64,000 nt of DNA from Zoogloeaceae bacterium (GTDB lineage: Bacteria > Pseudomonadota > Gammaproteobacteria > Burkholderiales > Rhodocyclaceae). Positions 20,449-30,157 of this stretch are shown here, one piece after another (positions within the stretch are counted from its first letter, which is position 1; each line of letters starts with the position of its first letter). The stretch spans positions 27,461 to 91,460 of the forward strand of contig JAITSU010000068.1 in the NCBI GenBank assembly GCA_031287525.1. The letters are read 5' to 3'. Both the position numbers and the translations under genes were made by a program. The notes below the pieces were generated by a model that did no database searches, was not told the DNA's origin, and saw nothing but the letters and a program-made list of their open reading frames with translations.

Positions 20449-20472
20449 GTGGCGGGAGCATCCTGCTCCCGC
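20449..20472. repeat. Palindromic repeat, GTGGCGGGAGCA family
   Basis: GCGGGAGCA-TCC-TGCTCCCGC forms a near-perfect hairpin 9 bp after the GGDEF gene stop. Same family as the copies at 20662-20688 and 32080-32140. Confidence 0.8.
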
Positions 20473-20483
20473 AGGGTAGAAGG

Positions 20484-20510
20484 GTAGGGCGCGTTCTCCG
20501 AACGCGCCGC
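20484..20510. repeat. Palindromic repeat, GTAGGGCGCG family
   Basis: GTAGGGCGCGTTC-TC-CGAACGCGCC is a hairpin also present at 53934, inverted at 49342-49405, and as a variant at 63870. It directly precedes the candidate MITE in both MITE copies. Confidence 0.8.
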
Positions 20511-20513
20511 AGG

Positions 20514-20656
20514 CTGCTGACAAAGTTGCACAGAGCGTTTTTTTGAGTGAAGGTTTTCCTGGGAACGCCAGCGTCCACGCTGGCAGCGGTGTTTGTGCGG
20601 CAATCTGCGCTCAAAGTCGGCGTTCCCAGAAAGCTACTTCGGAGGTTTGTCAACAG
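20514..20656. mobile_element. Candidate MITE with 11-bp terminal inverted repeats
   Basis: 143 bp bounded by CTGCTGACAAA and TTTGTCAACAG, inverted repeats matching at 10 of 11 bases. Inside are two nested palindromes: CTGGGAACGCC ... GGCGTTCCCAG, and within that CCAGCGTCCACGCTGG. No open frame of interest. A second copy begins at 63900, preceded by the same GTAGGGCGCG hairpin, and runs off the window. The repeat is seen directly; mobility is inferred from structure and copy number. Confidence 0.6.
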
Positions 20657-20661
20657 TCTGG

Positions 20662-20688
20662 GTGGCGAGAGCATCCTGCTCCCGCCAC
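20662..20688. repeat. Palindromic repeat, GTGGCGGGAGCA family (variant)
   Basis: GTGGCGAGAGCATCCTGCTC then CCGCCAC forms a hairpin ending three bases before the miaA stop. It may also act in 3'-end formation of the convergent miaA transcript. Confidence 0.75.
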
Positions 20689-20690
20689 GT

Positions 20691-21656
20691 TCACCCCAGA
20701 AATGCCGCCACCCGCGCCACCACCCGCGCCGCCAGACCCGCGTCCAGACAATCGAAAACCTCGCCCGTCACCGTGTTGGTCAGCCAGGTCATCTGGCGTT
20801 TGGCGAGTTGGCGGGTGGCAAAAATGCCCCGGTCGGTCAATTCGGCGCGGCTGGCGATTTTTCCTTCCTGCCATTCCCAGACCTGACGATAGCCGACCGA
20901 GCGCATCGAAGGCAGGTCGGGCGAAAGGTCGTAACGCTGGCGCAGACGTTCCACTTCTTCAATCAACCCCGCTTGCAGCATGGCGCAAAAGCGTTCGGCA
21001 ATGCGCTCGTGCAACACGGTACGCGCCGAAGGCAACAGGGCAAGGCGCAAAAAACGGTCAGGCAGCGGATGACTGTGTCCTTCCGCCAACAACTCCGACA
21101 TGGGACGCCCTGCAATCCGGCAGATTTCCAGCGCTCGCTGAATGCGCTGGCGATCACCCGGCGCAAGGCGGGCAGCCGTCACCGGGTCGAGCGCCGCCAA
21201 TTCAGAATGCAAGGCAGCCCAGCCTTTTTGCAGGGCTTTTGCCTCGATCGCGGCACGGAGTTCAGGGTCGGCTTGCGGCAAGTCGGCAAGCCCCTCCAGC
21301 AATGCCTTGTAATACAGCATCGTGCCGCCCACCAACAGAGGCACGCGACCAAACGCGCGGATTTCCGCCATCGCCGCCAACGCATCCGCGCGGAAACGGG
21401 CGGCGCTGTAGCGTTCTTCGGGGCTGATGAGGTCGACGAGATGGTGCGGAAATTCCGCCCGCGTCGCCGCGTCCGGCTTCGCCGTACCGATGTCCATATC
21501 CCGAAACACCAGCGCGGAATCGACGCTGATGATGCCCACGGGAAAACGCCGCGCCAGTTCCAACGCCAGATTCGTCTTGCCGCTGGCCGTCGGCCCCATG
21601 AGCAAAATGGCGGGCGGCGCATTACCGCCCGCCCCCGTCGTTATCCGCAAACTCAC
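20691..21656 (-). CDS. miaA: tRNA dimethylallyltransferase
   Basis: 321 aa. Adds the dimethylallyl group to A37 of UNN-reading tRNAs. P-loop [16 protein letters not shown], then [20 protein letters not shown] and the insertion domain with RQVWEWQEG and the C-terminal [12 protein letters not shown] motif. The GTG start at 21654-21656 overlaps the ppk2 TGA by four bases (GTGA), so translation is probably coupled. Normal length. Confidence 0.95.
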   Translation of the reverse strand: MSLRITTGAGGNAPPAILLMGPTASGKTNLALELARRFPVGIISVDSALVFRDMDIGTAKPDAATRAEFPHHLVDLISPEERYSAARFRADALAAMAEIRAFGRVPLLVGGTMLYYKALLEGLADLPQADPELRAAIEAKALQKGWAALHSELAALDPVTAARLAPGDRQRIQRALEICRIAGRPMSELLAEGHSHPLPDRFLRLALLPSARTVLHERIAERFCAMLQAGLIEEVERLRQRYDLSPDLPSMRSVGYRQVWEWQEGKIASRAELTDRGIFATRQLAKRQMTWLTNTVTGEVFDCLDAGLAARVVARVAAFLG

Positions 21657-22936
21657 AGCGTGGGCGTGCCTTCCTGCTCGCCCAGTTCATACACCACGTT
21701 GGCGCGCCCCACCAGCAACGGGTCGAGATGCCCGATGCGCTCCACGTCCTTGTTGGTATAGGGCAGCTTGTGCAGGATGTAGCGCATGGCATTCAGCCGC
21801 GCCCGCTTCTTGCAATCGGATTTCACCACCGTCCACGGCGCGTCGGCGGTGTCGGTGTAGAAAAACATCGCCTCCTTCGCCTTGGTGTAGTCGTCCCATT
21901 TATCCAGCGAAGCCAGGTCGATGGGCGACAGTTTCCACTGTTTCAGGGGATGCGCTTCCCGCTCCTTGAAACGGCGGCGCTGTTCGGCGCGGCTCACCGA
22001 GAACCAGAATTTAATCAGGTGGATGCCGCTACGCGCCAGATTGCGCTCGAATTCCGGACACTGGCGCATGAACTCGCCATATTCGTCAGGATTGCAGAAA
22101 CTCATCACCCGCTCCACACCGGCGCGGTTATACCAGGAACGGTCAAACAGCACGATTTCGCCCATCGTCGGCAGATGCTCGATATAGCGTTGGAAATACC
22201 ACTGACCGCGCTCCACGTCGGAAGGTTTTTCCAGCGCGATCACCTTCGCGCCGCGCGGATTCAAGTGCTCCATGAACCGCTTGATGGTGCCGCCCTTGCC
22301 CGCCGCGTCGCGCCCCTCGAAAAGAATCACCAGCCGTTGCCCCGTTTCCTTGACCCAGGCTTGCAGCTTCAACAATTCCACCTGCAACTGATATTTCTGC
22401 TTCTCGTAATTCTTGCGCGACATCAGGTTCTTGTACGGATAGCCGCCCGTGCGCCAGTCATCGGAAAGCACCTCATCCGGTCGTAACACCGTTTTGCGGG
22501 TTTGCGCGTTCGTCTGTTTCAGAAAAGCGTCGCGCAACACCGCCACATCATCGGGCGAAGCCCCTGCCAAAATGGTTTCCAGCGTACTGGCGACCGAAGC
22601 GACATCCTCTTTGGCAGAAACCGTTTTCAGAATGTCCGAAATCGCCACCACCTTGGAATCCCGCGCCGCCGACACCGCCTGCTCCACCTCAAACGCCTTG
22701 ATGCCCTCCGGCGTGGAAGAAGTCGCAATATCCCCCGCCCGCGCCGGACGCGGACGCCGAACCGCTTTGACGGGTTTGGCGGCGGCGGGTTTGGGAGCGG
22801 CTTTGGCAACAGCAGTTCTGGCGGGGGACTTGCGCGCAACGGGCTTGCCAACAACGGGTTTCACAACTTTTGCGGCAGGGGCGGCGGCAGTGGCGGGGGC
22901 AGACTTCGCTGCCGGTTTTTTCTTTTCTGTAACCAT
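21653..22936 (-). CDS. ppk2: Polyphosphate kinase 2 (PPK2 family) with Ala/Lys-rich N-terminal tail
   Basis: 427 aa from ATG 22934-22936, chosen because AAGGAG lies eight bases upstream; an alternative start 12 codons earlier lacks one. Residues ~1-65 are an Ala/Lys/Pro-rich tail ([20 protein letters not shown]) like histone H1. The kinase core has the Walker A motif in [19 protein letters not shown], then [20 protein letters not shown], the lid [15 protein letters not shown], and [11 protein letters not shown]. Class I PPK2 enzymes use polyphosphate to phosphorylate GDP or ADP. Coupled to miaA. Confidence 0.92.
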   Translation of the reverse strand: MVTEKKKPAAKSAPATAAAPAAKVVKPVVGKPVARKSPARTAVAKAAPKPAAAKPVKAVRRPRPARAGDIATSSTPEGIKAFEVEQAVSAARDSKVVAISDILKTVSAKEDVASVASTLETILAGASPDDVAVLRDAFLKQTNAQTRKTVLRPDEVLSDDWRTGGYPYKNLMSRKNYEKQKYQLQVELLKLQAWVKETGQRLVILFEGRDAAGKGGTIKRFMEHLNPRGAKVIALEKPSDVERGQWYFQRYIEHLPTMGEIVLFDRSWYNRAGVERVMSFCNPDEYGEFMRQCPEFERNLARSGIHLIKFWFSVSRAEQRRRFKEREAHPLKQWKLSPIDLASLDKWDDYTKAKEAMFFYTDTADAPWTVVKSDCKKRARLNAMRYILHKLPYTNKDVERIGHLDPLLVGRANVVYELGEQEGTPTL

Positions 22937-23232
22937 GAGAAAAGCTCCTTGGGATATGAAGGTATGCGACAAACCATAACTATACCGCCCCCGCCCCCGC
23001 CCGTCAGCCTGAAATCACTCCGCGCCAGAAGCGCGGGGAATTGCAAGTTCATACGATAAAGAGAAAAAAGATTGCCGTGTTCTTCCATGTTGCGCGAAAA
23101 CTGTCGGGGACGGGAAGCTGTCCTTTTGCATTTGTCAACACGCGCTTGCCGACAGCACTTGCCCGACAGCAGCCATCGGGCTATGCTCTCGAAATTGGTA
23201 CGGTCATCATTTTGCACGGAGCGCAAGCGCAC

Positions 23233-24111
23233 ATGAGCCTTCTCGGAAAAATCACCAGCCTGCTTGGGCATGACGAAGAACAATCCCATCCTTCCAAAAT
23301 GGCTCAGGAACGGGAAAAGCTGCTGGGGCATGTCATCGACATGACCGATTTTCGCATTGCGAATGTGGCGAATTACAGCGATATGCTGTTGCCCGCGATT
23401 GATGTGGCGCAGGCGTATTTCGAGCAAACGCTGGATTGCATTCCCGGCCCGATTGCGCTGGACAGCAATCATCCCACCTTGCCCAAACTATTCCCGCAAC
23501 CGGAAGACATGACCGCCAGTCTGGGGCGCAGTCTGTCCGTAAAAAATGAATTGGAGGCGCTCGAAAAGGCGGGTCATGCGCGGCTTTACGCGCTGCTGGG
23601 CGTGCGCCCCAAACCGGGAGAAGACGGGCAAACCATCATCGCTGACCACACGGTACGCAGCTTGGGGGCCAGCCCCGCCGCCGTTCGCCGCCTGTTGAAA
23701 ATCGCCGCCTTCGACAGTCTTCTGCAAGGCTTCGCCAACGAAAACCTGCATTACGACAAAAAACTGGAACAGGCGCGCGCGCGGCAAGAATTGTTGCAGG
23801 AAGCCGGTTCAGCGACGGCGCGTTCATTGAACGCGATAAGCCCGGTGCGCGCCCATCAGGAGCAAAGCCCCGAACAGGTGCTCGCCGGTCTGCAAGACTG
23901 GCTCTACGCGCCGCAAAGCCGTCTGCGCCTTGAAACCAACAACTGTTACACCATCGCCGCCGAAAGCGCCGATGATGAAGACTGGAATTTCCCCCTGCTG
24001 GTCACGCAGGATCGCCGCCAGTGGTATGTCTGCCTGATTGGTTTTCCAATCAACATGGCGAAGAAGGCGCTGGCTGCGGAACATCACAATCACCGCTTCA
24101 TCCTGATTTAA
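23233..24111 (+). CDS. Uncharacterised protein, 292 aa
   Basis: Starts at ATG 23233 (MSLLGKITSLLGHDEEQSHP); open frame continues upstream but without coding character. No signal peptide or transmembrane helix. Largely alpha-helical with a short charged coiled-coil region around residues 180-205 (LHYDKKLEQARARQELLQEA), and a C-terminal part that may be beta-rich (PLLVTQDRRQWYVCLIGFPI). No motif I recognise. GC content and codon use match the neighbourhood, so it appears native. Divergent from ppk2 across ~300 bp. Confidence 0.7.
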   Translation: MSLLGKITSLLGHDEEQSHPSKMAQEREKLLGHVIDMTDFRIANVANYSDMLLPAIDVAQAYFEQTLDCIPGPIALDSNHPTLPKLFPQPEDMTASLGRSLSVKNELEALEKAGHARLYALLGVRPKPGEDGQTIIADHTVRSLGASPAAVRRLLKIAAFDSLLQGFANENLHYDKKLEQARARQELLQEAGSATARSLNAISPVRAHQEQSPEQVLAGLQDWLYAPQSRLRLETNNCYTIAAESADDEDWNFPLLVTQDRRQWYVCLIGFPINMAKKALAAEHHNHRFILI

Positions 24112-24141
24112 GCGCCCCAAACACTCCGTCCCCAGGCGCGT

Positions 24142-24363
24142 ATGCACATTATTTGTATCGGCTGGCTCTTTGTCATTTTGATGATGTCCCTGACCGCATC
24201 CAGTCTGGCAGGCGGCGTGTTGGGCTTCATTTTTTTCGGTCTTGCGCCCGTGTTTCTGTTGGGCTGTTTATTTGCGCTGGGTCGCCGCTCCCGACAACTG
24301 CCGCATCCCGCGCCGGAAAGCGCGGAAAACGAAGCGACGCCACCCGATCAGCGCGCGCCGTAG
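24142..24363 (+). CDS. Small membrane protein, 73 aa
   Basis: Two hydrophobic segments (residues ~2-24 and ~25-47) are followed by a hydrophilic Arg/Pro/Glu tail from ~48. It lies 30 bp after the 292-aa gene on the same strand and its last 16 bases overlap the convergent end of the ZIP transporter gene. No recognisable domain; probably an inner-membrane protein. The membrane-protein character and position support a real gene, but a chance frame cannot be fully excluded. Confidence 0.5.
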   Translation: MHIICIGWLFVILMMSLTASSLAGGVLGFIFFGLAPVFLLGCLFALGRRSRQLPHPAPESAENEATPPDQRAP

Positions 24364-25193
24364 CCCGGAATCACCTGTACTTCTTCCGCATGTTCGCCAT
24401 GTCCAGTGTGGTTATGCCCGCCGTGGTCATGCTCGAATAAAAGCTGCGCGCCCAGAATGGTGGCGACGCCCAGACCAATCAGGAACACCTGCTGCAGGGT
24501 CGCTGACAGTTCCGTGCGTTTGTGCAGACCGGGAATCAGGTCGGCAACGGCGATGTAAATCATGCTGGCAGCCGCCAGCGCCAGAATGTGGGGAATCCAG
24601 GCTTCCAGTTCCGAGAGAATGAAATAGGCGAGCAGCCCGCCGACCAGCGTGGCGAGGCTGGAAAACAGGTTGAACGCCAGCGCCTTCTTGCGGCTGTAAC
24701 CGGAATGCAGCAGCACGCTGTAATCGCCGACTTCCTGGGGGATTTCGTGCGCGGTGATGGCGAGCGCGGTGACGATGCCCACCTGCGTCCCCTGCATGAA
24801 CGCCGCCGCAATCAGGATGCCATCGACGAAATTGTGGAACGTGTCGCCCACCAGAATCAGCAGACCGGAACGCCCGTGGTCGTGGGCAGGCGGATGCGCG
24901 TCATGCGCTTCGCAATGATGATGATGGCAATGCCGCCAGAGCACCAGTTTTTCCAGCACGAAAAAGCCCAGAATACCCGCCAGCAGGGTCGCGGCGATGC
25001 TGCCGGGTTCGCCGTCGCCAAAGGCGTGCGGAATCACTTCCAGAAAGGCCGCGCCCAGAAGCGCGCCGATGGCGTAGGACACCAGCAGGGAGAGGCGGGA
25101 AGCGCCGATGAGATTGCACAATCCCGCCGCCGCCAACACGCTCAACGCGCCGCCAGAAACGCTGGCGGCAATAATCCAGCTCAAAGTGCTCAT
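24348..25193 (-). CDS. ZIP-family divalent metal transporter
   Basis: 281 aa with about eight hydrophobic segments. ZIP hallmarks: HNFVDGILIAAAF in TM4, HEIPQEVGDYSVLLHSG in TM5, and a histidine-rich cytoplasmic loop (HCHHHHCEAHDAHPPAHDH) between TM3 and TM4. A second His cluster is near the C-terminus (HDHGGHNHTGHGEHAEE). Imports zinc, possibly also iron or manganese. Both His-rich stretches are likely metal sensors or buffers. Gene is alone on its strand. Confidence 0.92.
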   Translation of the reverse strand: MSTLSWIIAASVSGGALSVLAAAGLCNLIGASRLSLLVSYAIGALLGAAFLEVIPHAFGDGEPGSIAATLLAGILGFFVLEKLVLWRHCHHHHCEAHDAHPPAHDHGRSGLLILVGDTFHNFVDGILIAAAFMQGTQVGIVTALAITAHEIPQEVGDYSVLLHSGYSRKKALAFNLFSSLATLVGGLLAYFILSELEAWIPHILALAAASMIYIAVADLIPGLHKRTELSATLQQVFLIGLGVATILGAQLLFEHDHGGHNHTGHGEHAEEVQVIPGYGAR

Positions 25194-25220
25194 AAGAATA
25201 ATTTTCAGGAAAGGCGCGGA

Positions 25221-26198
25221 TTATACCGATCCTTCCCCCCTCTGCCGTCTGCTCTCTCCCGCCGCCAGCAGTTCCTTCGGCAAATTGAAATAAACATGCT
25301 CTTTCACGCCCGCCAGTTCGCTGACCGTGCCGTGCCCCCCATGCCCCAGTTGGCGCAGACGTTCGACCACTTGCGCGACCAGATTTTCCGGCGCGGAAGC
25401 GCCAGCGGTAACGCCGACATGATGCTTGCCCGCCAGCCAGTCGGGATTGAGTTCGTGGGCGGAATCGACGAGATAGGCGGCAACGCCCAGACTGGCGGCG
25501 ACTTCGCGCAGGCGGCGGGAATTCGAGCTGGTCGGGCTGCCGACCACAATCACCAGTTCGCACTGCGCCGCCAGCGCCTTGACCGCATCCTGACGATTCT
25601 GGGTGGCATAGCAGATGTCATTCTTGTGCGGCCCCTGAATTTCCGGGAACCGCTGGCGCAGGGCGCTGACGACATGGCGGGCGTCGTCCATGGACAGCGT
25701 GGTCTGGGTCACGAAGGACAGCGCCTGCGGTTTGGAAACCCCCAGAGTTTCCGCGTCCGCCGCCTTTTCCACCAGATACATCCCCGTCGCGCTCTGCCCC
25801 ATCGTGCCTTCGACTTCCGGGTGTCCGGCGTGACCAATCATCACCACTTCCCGCCCCTGGGCGCGCATCTTGTCGACTTCGAGATGCACCTTGGTCACCA
25901 GCGGACAGGTCGCGTCGAACACTTTCAACCCGCGCCGCACGGCTTCCTCGCGTACCGCTTTGGAAACGCCGTGGGCGCTGAAAATCAGGACGCTGCCCGG
26001 TGGCGCTTCGGATAAATCCTCGATGAACACCGCGCCTTTGGCGCGCAGGTTGTCGCAGACGAACTGGTTATGCACGACCTCGTGACGCACATAGACGGGC
26101 GCGCCGAATTTTTCCAGGGCATGTTCGACAATGCCGATGGCACGGGTCACGCCCGCGCAAAAGCCGCGTGGATTGGCGAGCAGGATGTGTATGGGCAT
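25221..26198 (-). CDS. ispH: 4-Hydroxy-3-methylbut-2-enyl diphosphate reductase
   Basis: 325 aa from ATG 26196-26198 ([20 protein letters not shown]). Last step of the MEP isoprenoid pathway, an iron-sulfur enzyme; cluster Cys residues are in [18 protein letters not shown], and [14 protein letters not shown]. The open frame upstream of this ATG overlaps fkpB and is not family-like. Only four bases separate it from the fkpB stop, so the fkpB-ispH pair is one operon. The usual neighbour lspA is elsewhere (57.9 kb). Confidence 0.96.
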   Translation of the reverse strand: MPIHILLANPRGFCAGVTRAIGIVEHALEKFGAPVYVRHEVVHNQFVCDNLRAKGAVFIEDLSEAPPGSVLIFSAHGVSKAVREEAVRRGLKVFDATCPLVTKVHLEVDKMRAQGREVVMIGHAGHPEVEGTMGQSATGMYLVEKAADAETLGVSKPQALSFVTQTTLSMDDARHVVSALRQRFPEIQGPHKNDICYATQNRQDAVKALAAQCELVIVVGSPTSSNSRRLREVAASLGVAAYLVDSAHELNPDWLAGKHHVGVTAGASAPENLVAQVVERLRQLGHGGHGTVSELAGVKEHVYFNLPKELLAAGESRRQRGEGSV

Positions 26199-26202
26199 GT
26201 TT

Positions 26203-26634
26203 TTACAAAACCGCGATGATGTCCACCTCGAAGCGAATCGCCTTGCCCGCCAGAGGATGATTGAAATCAATGAGCGCGTGCGTGTCGTCGAGTTGGCGCA
26301 AGAAACCGGAAAAGCTCGCGCCGCCCGGCGCGGAAAATTCCAGCACGGCGTTTTCCGCCAGCGCGACATCCGCTGGCAGGGCGGTACGCGCGATGCGTTC
26401 AAGCAGACGCGGATTGCGCGCTCCGAAGGCTTCTTCTGCCGTCAGTTCAAACACCCGCCGTTCGCCTTCGGAGAGACCGATGAGCCGCTGCTCAAGGCAT
26501 TCCGCCAGTTGCCCGCCGCCCATTTGCAGGGTGGACGGCGACATTCCGAAAGTGGACACGAAATCCTCGCCCTCCACGGTGGCAACGCGGTAATACAGGG
26601 TCAGATAGCTATCAGCGCAAACGGTATTGCCCAT
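26203..26634 (-). CDS. fkpB: FKBP-type peptidyl-prolyl isomerase, SlpA/FkpB type
   Basis: 143 aa. Short FKBP with an inserted flap, SlyD/SlpA-like: [20 protein letters not shown], then [19 protein letters not shown] and [12 protein letters not shown], ending in [19 protein letters not shown]. The FNHPLAGK motif is typical of SlyD/SlpA. No His-rich tail, so SlpA rather than SlyD. Cytoplasmic folding helper. Operon with ispH, a common pairing. Confidence 0.92.
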   Translation of the reverse strand: MGNTVCADSYLTLYYRVATVEGEDFVSTFGMSPSTLQMGGGQLAECLEQRLIGLSEGERRVFELTAEEAFGARNPRLLERIARTALPADVALAENAVLEFSAPGGASFSGFLRQLDDTHALIDFNHPLAGKAIRFEVDIIAVL

Positions 26635-26679
26635 TGGAAAAACTCCATTTCAAAATCGCGCCGAATCATATCATTGCCT

Positions 26680-27405
26680 TCATCGGCTTCCCGCGCCAAA
26701 CAGCGTTCTGGAATGGAGTTCCACGCCATCCAGATAATGCGCCAACAGGCGGCGAATCAGTTGTTTGGCTTCGTTGCGGGTCACGGGATGACTGTAGTCA
26801 TCCCGCGCCATGTCAAGCAGGGATTGACCGGAGAGCGCGTATGACTCCGCCTCCGCATCGTCGGTCAGCAACACTGGCCCGCGTTCGATTTCGTAGCGGT
26901 AGCGGGCGTCGGCAATGACCGGCTTGCCCTGAAAATCCCTGTCCAGCGTCAGCCCATAGCCCAGTTCCGTCAGCAACGCGCATTCAAAACTTCGCAGATC
27001 GGCTTCCGTTCCCTGTTCTTTGGCGGCATAGCCCAGGCGCAGGAGCATCTGCGCGTAATGTTCAAACAACCTTGCGTGAGCGTCCTCGCGGGGCAGCAGG
27101 CGCAACAGGAGTTCGTTGATGTAGTAGCCGCAAAACAGCGGCAGCCCGACAAGCAGGGGTTGCCCGCCCTGCCATTCGGCTTTCATCAGGGTGAGCACCT
27201 CGCCTTTGCCCGACCAGGAGAGTTCCAGCGGCTGAAAGCTCATGATGAGACCGCGCAGGGTGGAGTGCGGTCGACGCGCGCCGCGCGCCAGCAGGGCGAC
27301 GCGCCCGTAATCCCGGCTGAACGCCTCGACCAGCAGGCTGGTTTCCCGGTAGGGACGGGTGTGCAACACATAGGCAGGTTGGGCGTCGATTCTGCCGCGC
27401 GGCAT
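26680..27405 (-). CDS. recO: DNA repair protein RecO
   Basis: 241 aa. RecFOR mediator that loads RecA on SSB-coated DNA. N-terminal OB fold (PAYVLHTRPYRETSLLVEAF, then DYGRVALLARGARR) and the helical C-terminal part ending in RNEAKQLIRRLLAHYLDG. Lacks the zinc Cys set, as is usual for proteobacterial RecO. Starts three bases after era, at the end of the lepA-lepB-rnc-era-recO cluster. Confidence 0.93.
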   Translation of the reverse strand: MPRGRIDAQPAYVLHTRPYRETSLLVEAFSRDYGRVALLARGARRPHSTLRGLIMSFQPLELSWSGKGEVLTLMKAEWQGGQPLLVGLPLFCGYYINELLLRLLPREDAHARLFEHYAQMLLRLGYAAKEQGTEADLRSFECALLTELGYGLTLDRDFQGKPVIADARYRYEIERGPVLLTDDAEAESYALSGQSLLDMARDDYSHPVTRNEAKQLIRRLLAHYLDGVELHSRTLFGAGSR

Positions 27406-27408
27406 GAT

Positions 27409-28293
27409 TTATTCGTAACCCAAACTTTTCAGAAGGCGCTCGTCGTCTGCCCAGCCGGATTTCACCTTGACCCAGATTTCCAGATACACCTTGCCGTCGA
27501 ACAGGCGTTCCATGTCCTGACGCGCTTCGCTGGCGACCCGTTTCAGGGTGTCACCGCCCTTGCCGATGACCATCGCCTTGTGGCTGTCCTTGTCGACCAC
27601 GACAGCGGCATAGACGCGTCGCAGCTTGCCTTCCACTTCAAATTTTTCGATTTCCACCGTGATGGCGTAGGGCAACTCGTCACCCAGGAGGCGAAAGAGT
27701 TTTTCCCGAATGTACTCGGAAGCCAGAAAACGCTCGTTTTTGTCGGTGAGTTCGTCTTCGGGAAAGAGCAGTTCCTCATGCGGCAGGTAGTCGCGGGCGG
27801 CTTTCAAGAGGTCGTCGGTTTGCTTGCCCTTGCTGGCGCTGATCGGCACCACGGCGGCAAAGTCGCGTTTTTGCGCGACTTGCGCCAGAAAAGGCAGAAG
27901 CCCCGCCTTGTCCTTGACCTGATCCGTTTTATTGACCACCAGAATCATCGGCGTTTCTGCCGGAATCAGGCGCAACACCGCTTCATCGCGGGCATCAAAG
28001 CGTCCGGCTTCGATGACGAAAAAAACCACATCGACATCGGTGAGCGTTTGCGTGACGCCCCGATTCATGGCGCGATTCAGGGCATTGGAGAAACGGGTCT
28101 GGAAACCGGGGGTATCGACGAAAACATATTGGGCGTGCGGTCGGGTGAGGATGCCCATGATGCGATGCCGCGTCGTTTGCGCCTTGCGCGACACAATGCT
28201 GATTTTTTCGCCCACCAGCCGATTCAACAGGGTGGATTTGCCGACGTTGGGACGTCCGACGATGGCGATGTAACCGGAAACCATCTCTTTCAT
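27409..28293 (-). CDS. era: GTPase Era
   Basis: 294 aa. Ribosome assembly GTPase binding the 16S 3' end. G1 [13 protein letters not shown]3 [12 protein letters not shown]4 NKTDQVKDK, followed by the KH domain with [20 protein letters not shown]. The ATG overlaps the rnc TGA by one base (TGATG), so translation is coupled to RNase III as in many bacteria. Confidence 0.97.
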   Translation of the reverse strand: MKEMVSGYIAIVGRPNVGKSTLLNRLVGEKISIVSRKAQTTRHRIMGILTRPHAQYVFVDTPGFQTRFSNALNRAMNRGVTQTLTDVDVVFFVIEAGRFDARDEAVLRLIPAETPMILVVNKTDQVKDKAGLLPFLAQVAQKRDFAAVVPISASKGKQTDDLLKAARDYLPHEELLFPEDELTDKNERFLASEYIREKLFRLLGDELPYAITVEIEKFEVEGKLRRVYAAVVVDKDSHKAMVIGKGGDTLKRVASEARQDMERLFDGKVYLEIWVKVKSGWADDERLLKSLGYE

Positions 28294-28976
28294 CAGGCGC
28301 CCCGCCCTTCCAGTATCAACAGGGCGTTCGCCGCCGCCGCCTGTTCTGCCAGCCTGCGACTGCTGCCCGTGCCTTCTTCCTGAATATGCTGGCTGTCAAT
28401 CTGGCAGAGTACGCGAAACATCTGCTCATGCGCCGCGCCGCTCGTCCCCAGCAAATGATAGTTGGGCAGCGCCAGACGCCGCCCTTGCAACCATTCCTGC
28501 AAACGGGTCTTGGGGTCTTTCATGCCCTGACCGGGCACCAGCGCGGCAACCTGTTCCGCAAACAGGCGTTCGATGACCGTCGCCGTGGCTTCAAAACCGG
28601 AATCCAGATAAATCGCGCCGAAAATGGCTTCCAGCACATCCGCCAGAATGGAAGGACGCCGCCGCCCGCCACTTTTCATCTCCCCTTCCCCCAGCCGCAG
28701 GTGGTCGCTCAAACCAAGACGCAGCGCCAACTGGTGCAGGGTATCCTGACGCACAAGATTGGAACGCAGACGGGAAAGGTCGCCTTCGGGCAGGTCGGGA
28801 AAACGCCGGAAAAGAATGGCGGCGACGACAAAATCCAGTACGCCGTCGCCCAGAAATTCCAGCCGCTCATAATGCGGTACGCCAAAACTCCGGTGCGTCA
28901 GCGCCATCGTCAAGAGCGTTTTATTCCTGAAATCGTAGCCCAGCAAAGCTTCCAGCCGGGCGGGTTGTGAACCCAT
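28293..28976 (-). CDS. rnc: Ribonuclease III
   Basis: 227 aa from ATG 28974-28976, which shares one base with the upstream TGA. An alternative GTG at 28991 adds five residues. RNase III signature [16 protein letters not shown] with the catalytic acidic residues, a second acidic site ([16 protein letters not shown]), and a C-terminal double-stranded-RNA-binding domain ([20 protein letters not shown]). Processes rRNA and mRNA. Confidence 0.96.
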   Translation of the reverse strand: MGSQPARLEALLGYDFRNKTLLTMALTHRSFGVPHYERLEFLGDGVLDFVVAAILFRRFPDLPEGDLSRLRSNLVRQDTLHQLALRLGLSDHLRLGEGEMKSGGRRRPSILADVLEAIFGAIYLDSGFEATATVIERLFAEQVAALVPGQGMKDPKTRLQEWLQGRRLALPNYHLLGTSGAAHEQMFRVLCQIDSQHIQEEGTGSSRRLAEQAAAANALLILEGRGA

Positions 28977-29326
28977 CAATGCGTTTTCCACTTGTAGTTA
29001 ATCAACAGACTCACATTGCCCACCAGTTTGACCCGTTTGTCGTAGTCAAATGAAATGATGATGACCGCCCCTTCTTTGTTGATCTTAAGTTCATCCGCAG
29101 TCAGCGTCTTGATCCTGTCAATCTCCGCCTGTTTTCTGAAGGCCTCCCGCACTTCAGCGACGCTGCTGTAATTCCCCGATTCGTGAGTAATCCGGTTCAC
29201 AGCGCTCTTGATGGACTGGTATTCCATGAAGGAGGGCACGATGCTTATGCTAATCATCGCCACCACGAAAACAATTACACACCATAAAAGAAAGGTGCTT
29301 AACGACAACCCTTTTTGCCTGTTCAT
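28976..29326 (-). CDS. DUF4845-family membrane protein
   Basis: 116 aa from ATG 29324-29326, preceded by AAGGAGCGTTTC. One N-terminal transmembrane helix (SLSTFLLWCVIVFVVAMISI) after MNRQKGLS, then a ~75-residue periplasmic domain containing EVREAFRKQAEIDRIKTL and ending INYKWKTH. Matches the DUF4845 proteins commonly found between lepB and rnc in Beta- and Gammaproteobacteria. Function unknown; translationally coupled to rnc. Confidence 0.85.
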   Translation of the reverse strand: MNRQKGLSLSTFLLWCVIVFVVAMISISIVPSFMEYQSIKSAVNRITHESGNYSSVAEVREAFRKQAEIDRIKTLTADELKINKEGAVIIISFDYDKRVKLVGNVSLLINYKWKTH

Positions 29327-29342
29327 GAAACGCTCCTTCTGC

Positions 29343-30140
29343 TTAATTGAATGAACCGATCCGTCCAGGATCGGAAAAATTGAACCAGATGAAAAATGCC
29401 CTGCCCACGATGTTCTCCTCCGGCACAAAACCCCAGAAGCGGCTGTCCTCGCTGTTGTCGCGGTTATCGCCCATCATGAAGTAATGACCTTCAGGCACCT
29501 GGCAAATGACGCCTTCCGTATTGTATTGGCAATTTTCCCTGAAGTCGTGAAAATCGCGCGGATCAGAAATCCCGGCGGGTCTGACTGCATCGTTCAGAAT
29601 ACGGTGGGTGACATTGCCCAGCGTTTCGTCAAATTGCGAAGAATAGTATAGCTTCACGGGATGCAGATAGTCATCCCGCTGTTCCACCACGACGGTCTTG
29701 TCGTTCACCGTCAGGCGCTTGTTCTGGTACGCCACCGTGTCGCCCGGCAAGCCAACCACCCGCTTGATGTAATTTTTACCGGGATTCAGGGGGAAGCGGA
29801 ACACCATCACCTCGCCCCGCTGCGGCTCGTTCACATCAATGATTTTGGTGTCGAGGATGGGCAGACGCACGCCATAGGTATATTTGTTGACCAGAATGAA
29901 ATCGCCATCCAGCAACGTCGGCATCATGGAGTCGGACGGAATGCGGAAGGGTTCGGCGAGGAAGGAACGCAGCAGAAACACGATCAGCAGCACGGGAAAC
30001 AGGCTGCCGCCGTATTCCACCCACCACGGGTCTTTCACATTCGCGCCACGCCGCTTTTTCAACCAGAACAGGTCGGCAGCCCAGACCACGCCAGTGATTG
30101 CCACAACGATAAAAAGAATCAATGCAAAATCAAAATTCAT
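29343..30140 (-). CDS. lepB: Signal peptidase I
   Basis: 265 aa. Removes signal peptides at the outer face of the inner membrane. Two N-terminal hydrophobic segments, then the catalytic Ser in PSDSMMPTLLDGDFILVNKY, the Lys in KNYIKRVVGLPGDTV, and the downstream box MGDNRDNSEDSRFWGFV. Lies 17 bp after lepA and just before the DUF4845 gene. Confidence 0.97.
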   Translation of the reverse strand: MNFDFALILFIVVAITGVVWAADLFWLKKRRGANVKDPWWVEYGGSLFPVLLIVFLLRSFLAEPFRIPSDSMMPTLLDGDFILVNKYTYGVRLPILDTKIIDVNEPQRGEVMVFRFPLNPGKNYIKRVVGLPGDTVAYQNKRLTVNDKTVVVEQRDDYLHPVKLYYSSQFDETLGNVTHRILNDAVRPAGISDPRDFHDFRENCQYNTEGVICQVPEGHYFMMGDNRDNSEDSRFWGFVPEENIVGRAFFIWFNFSDPGRIGSFN

Positions 30141-30157
30141 GAGGGAAACCTTCTTGC

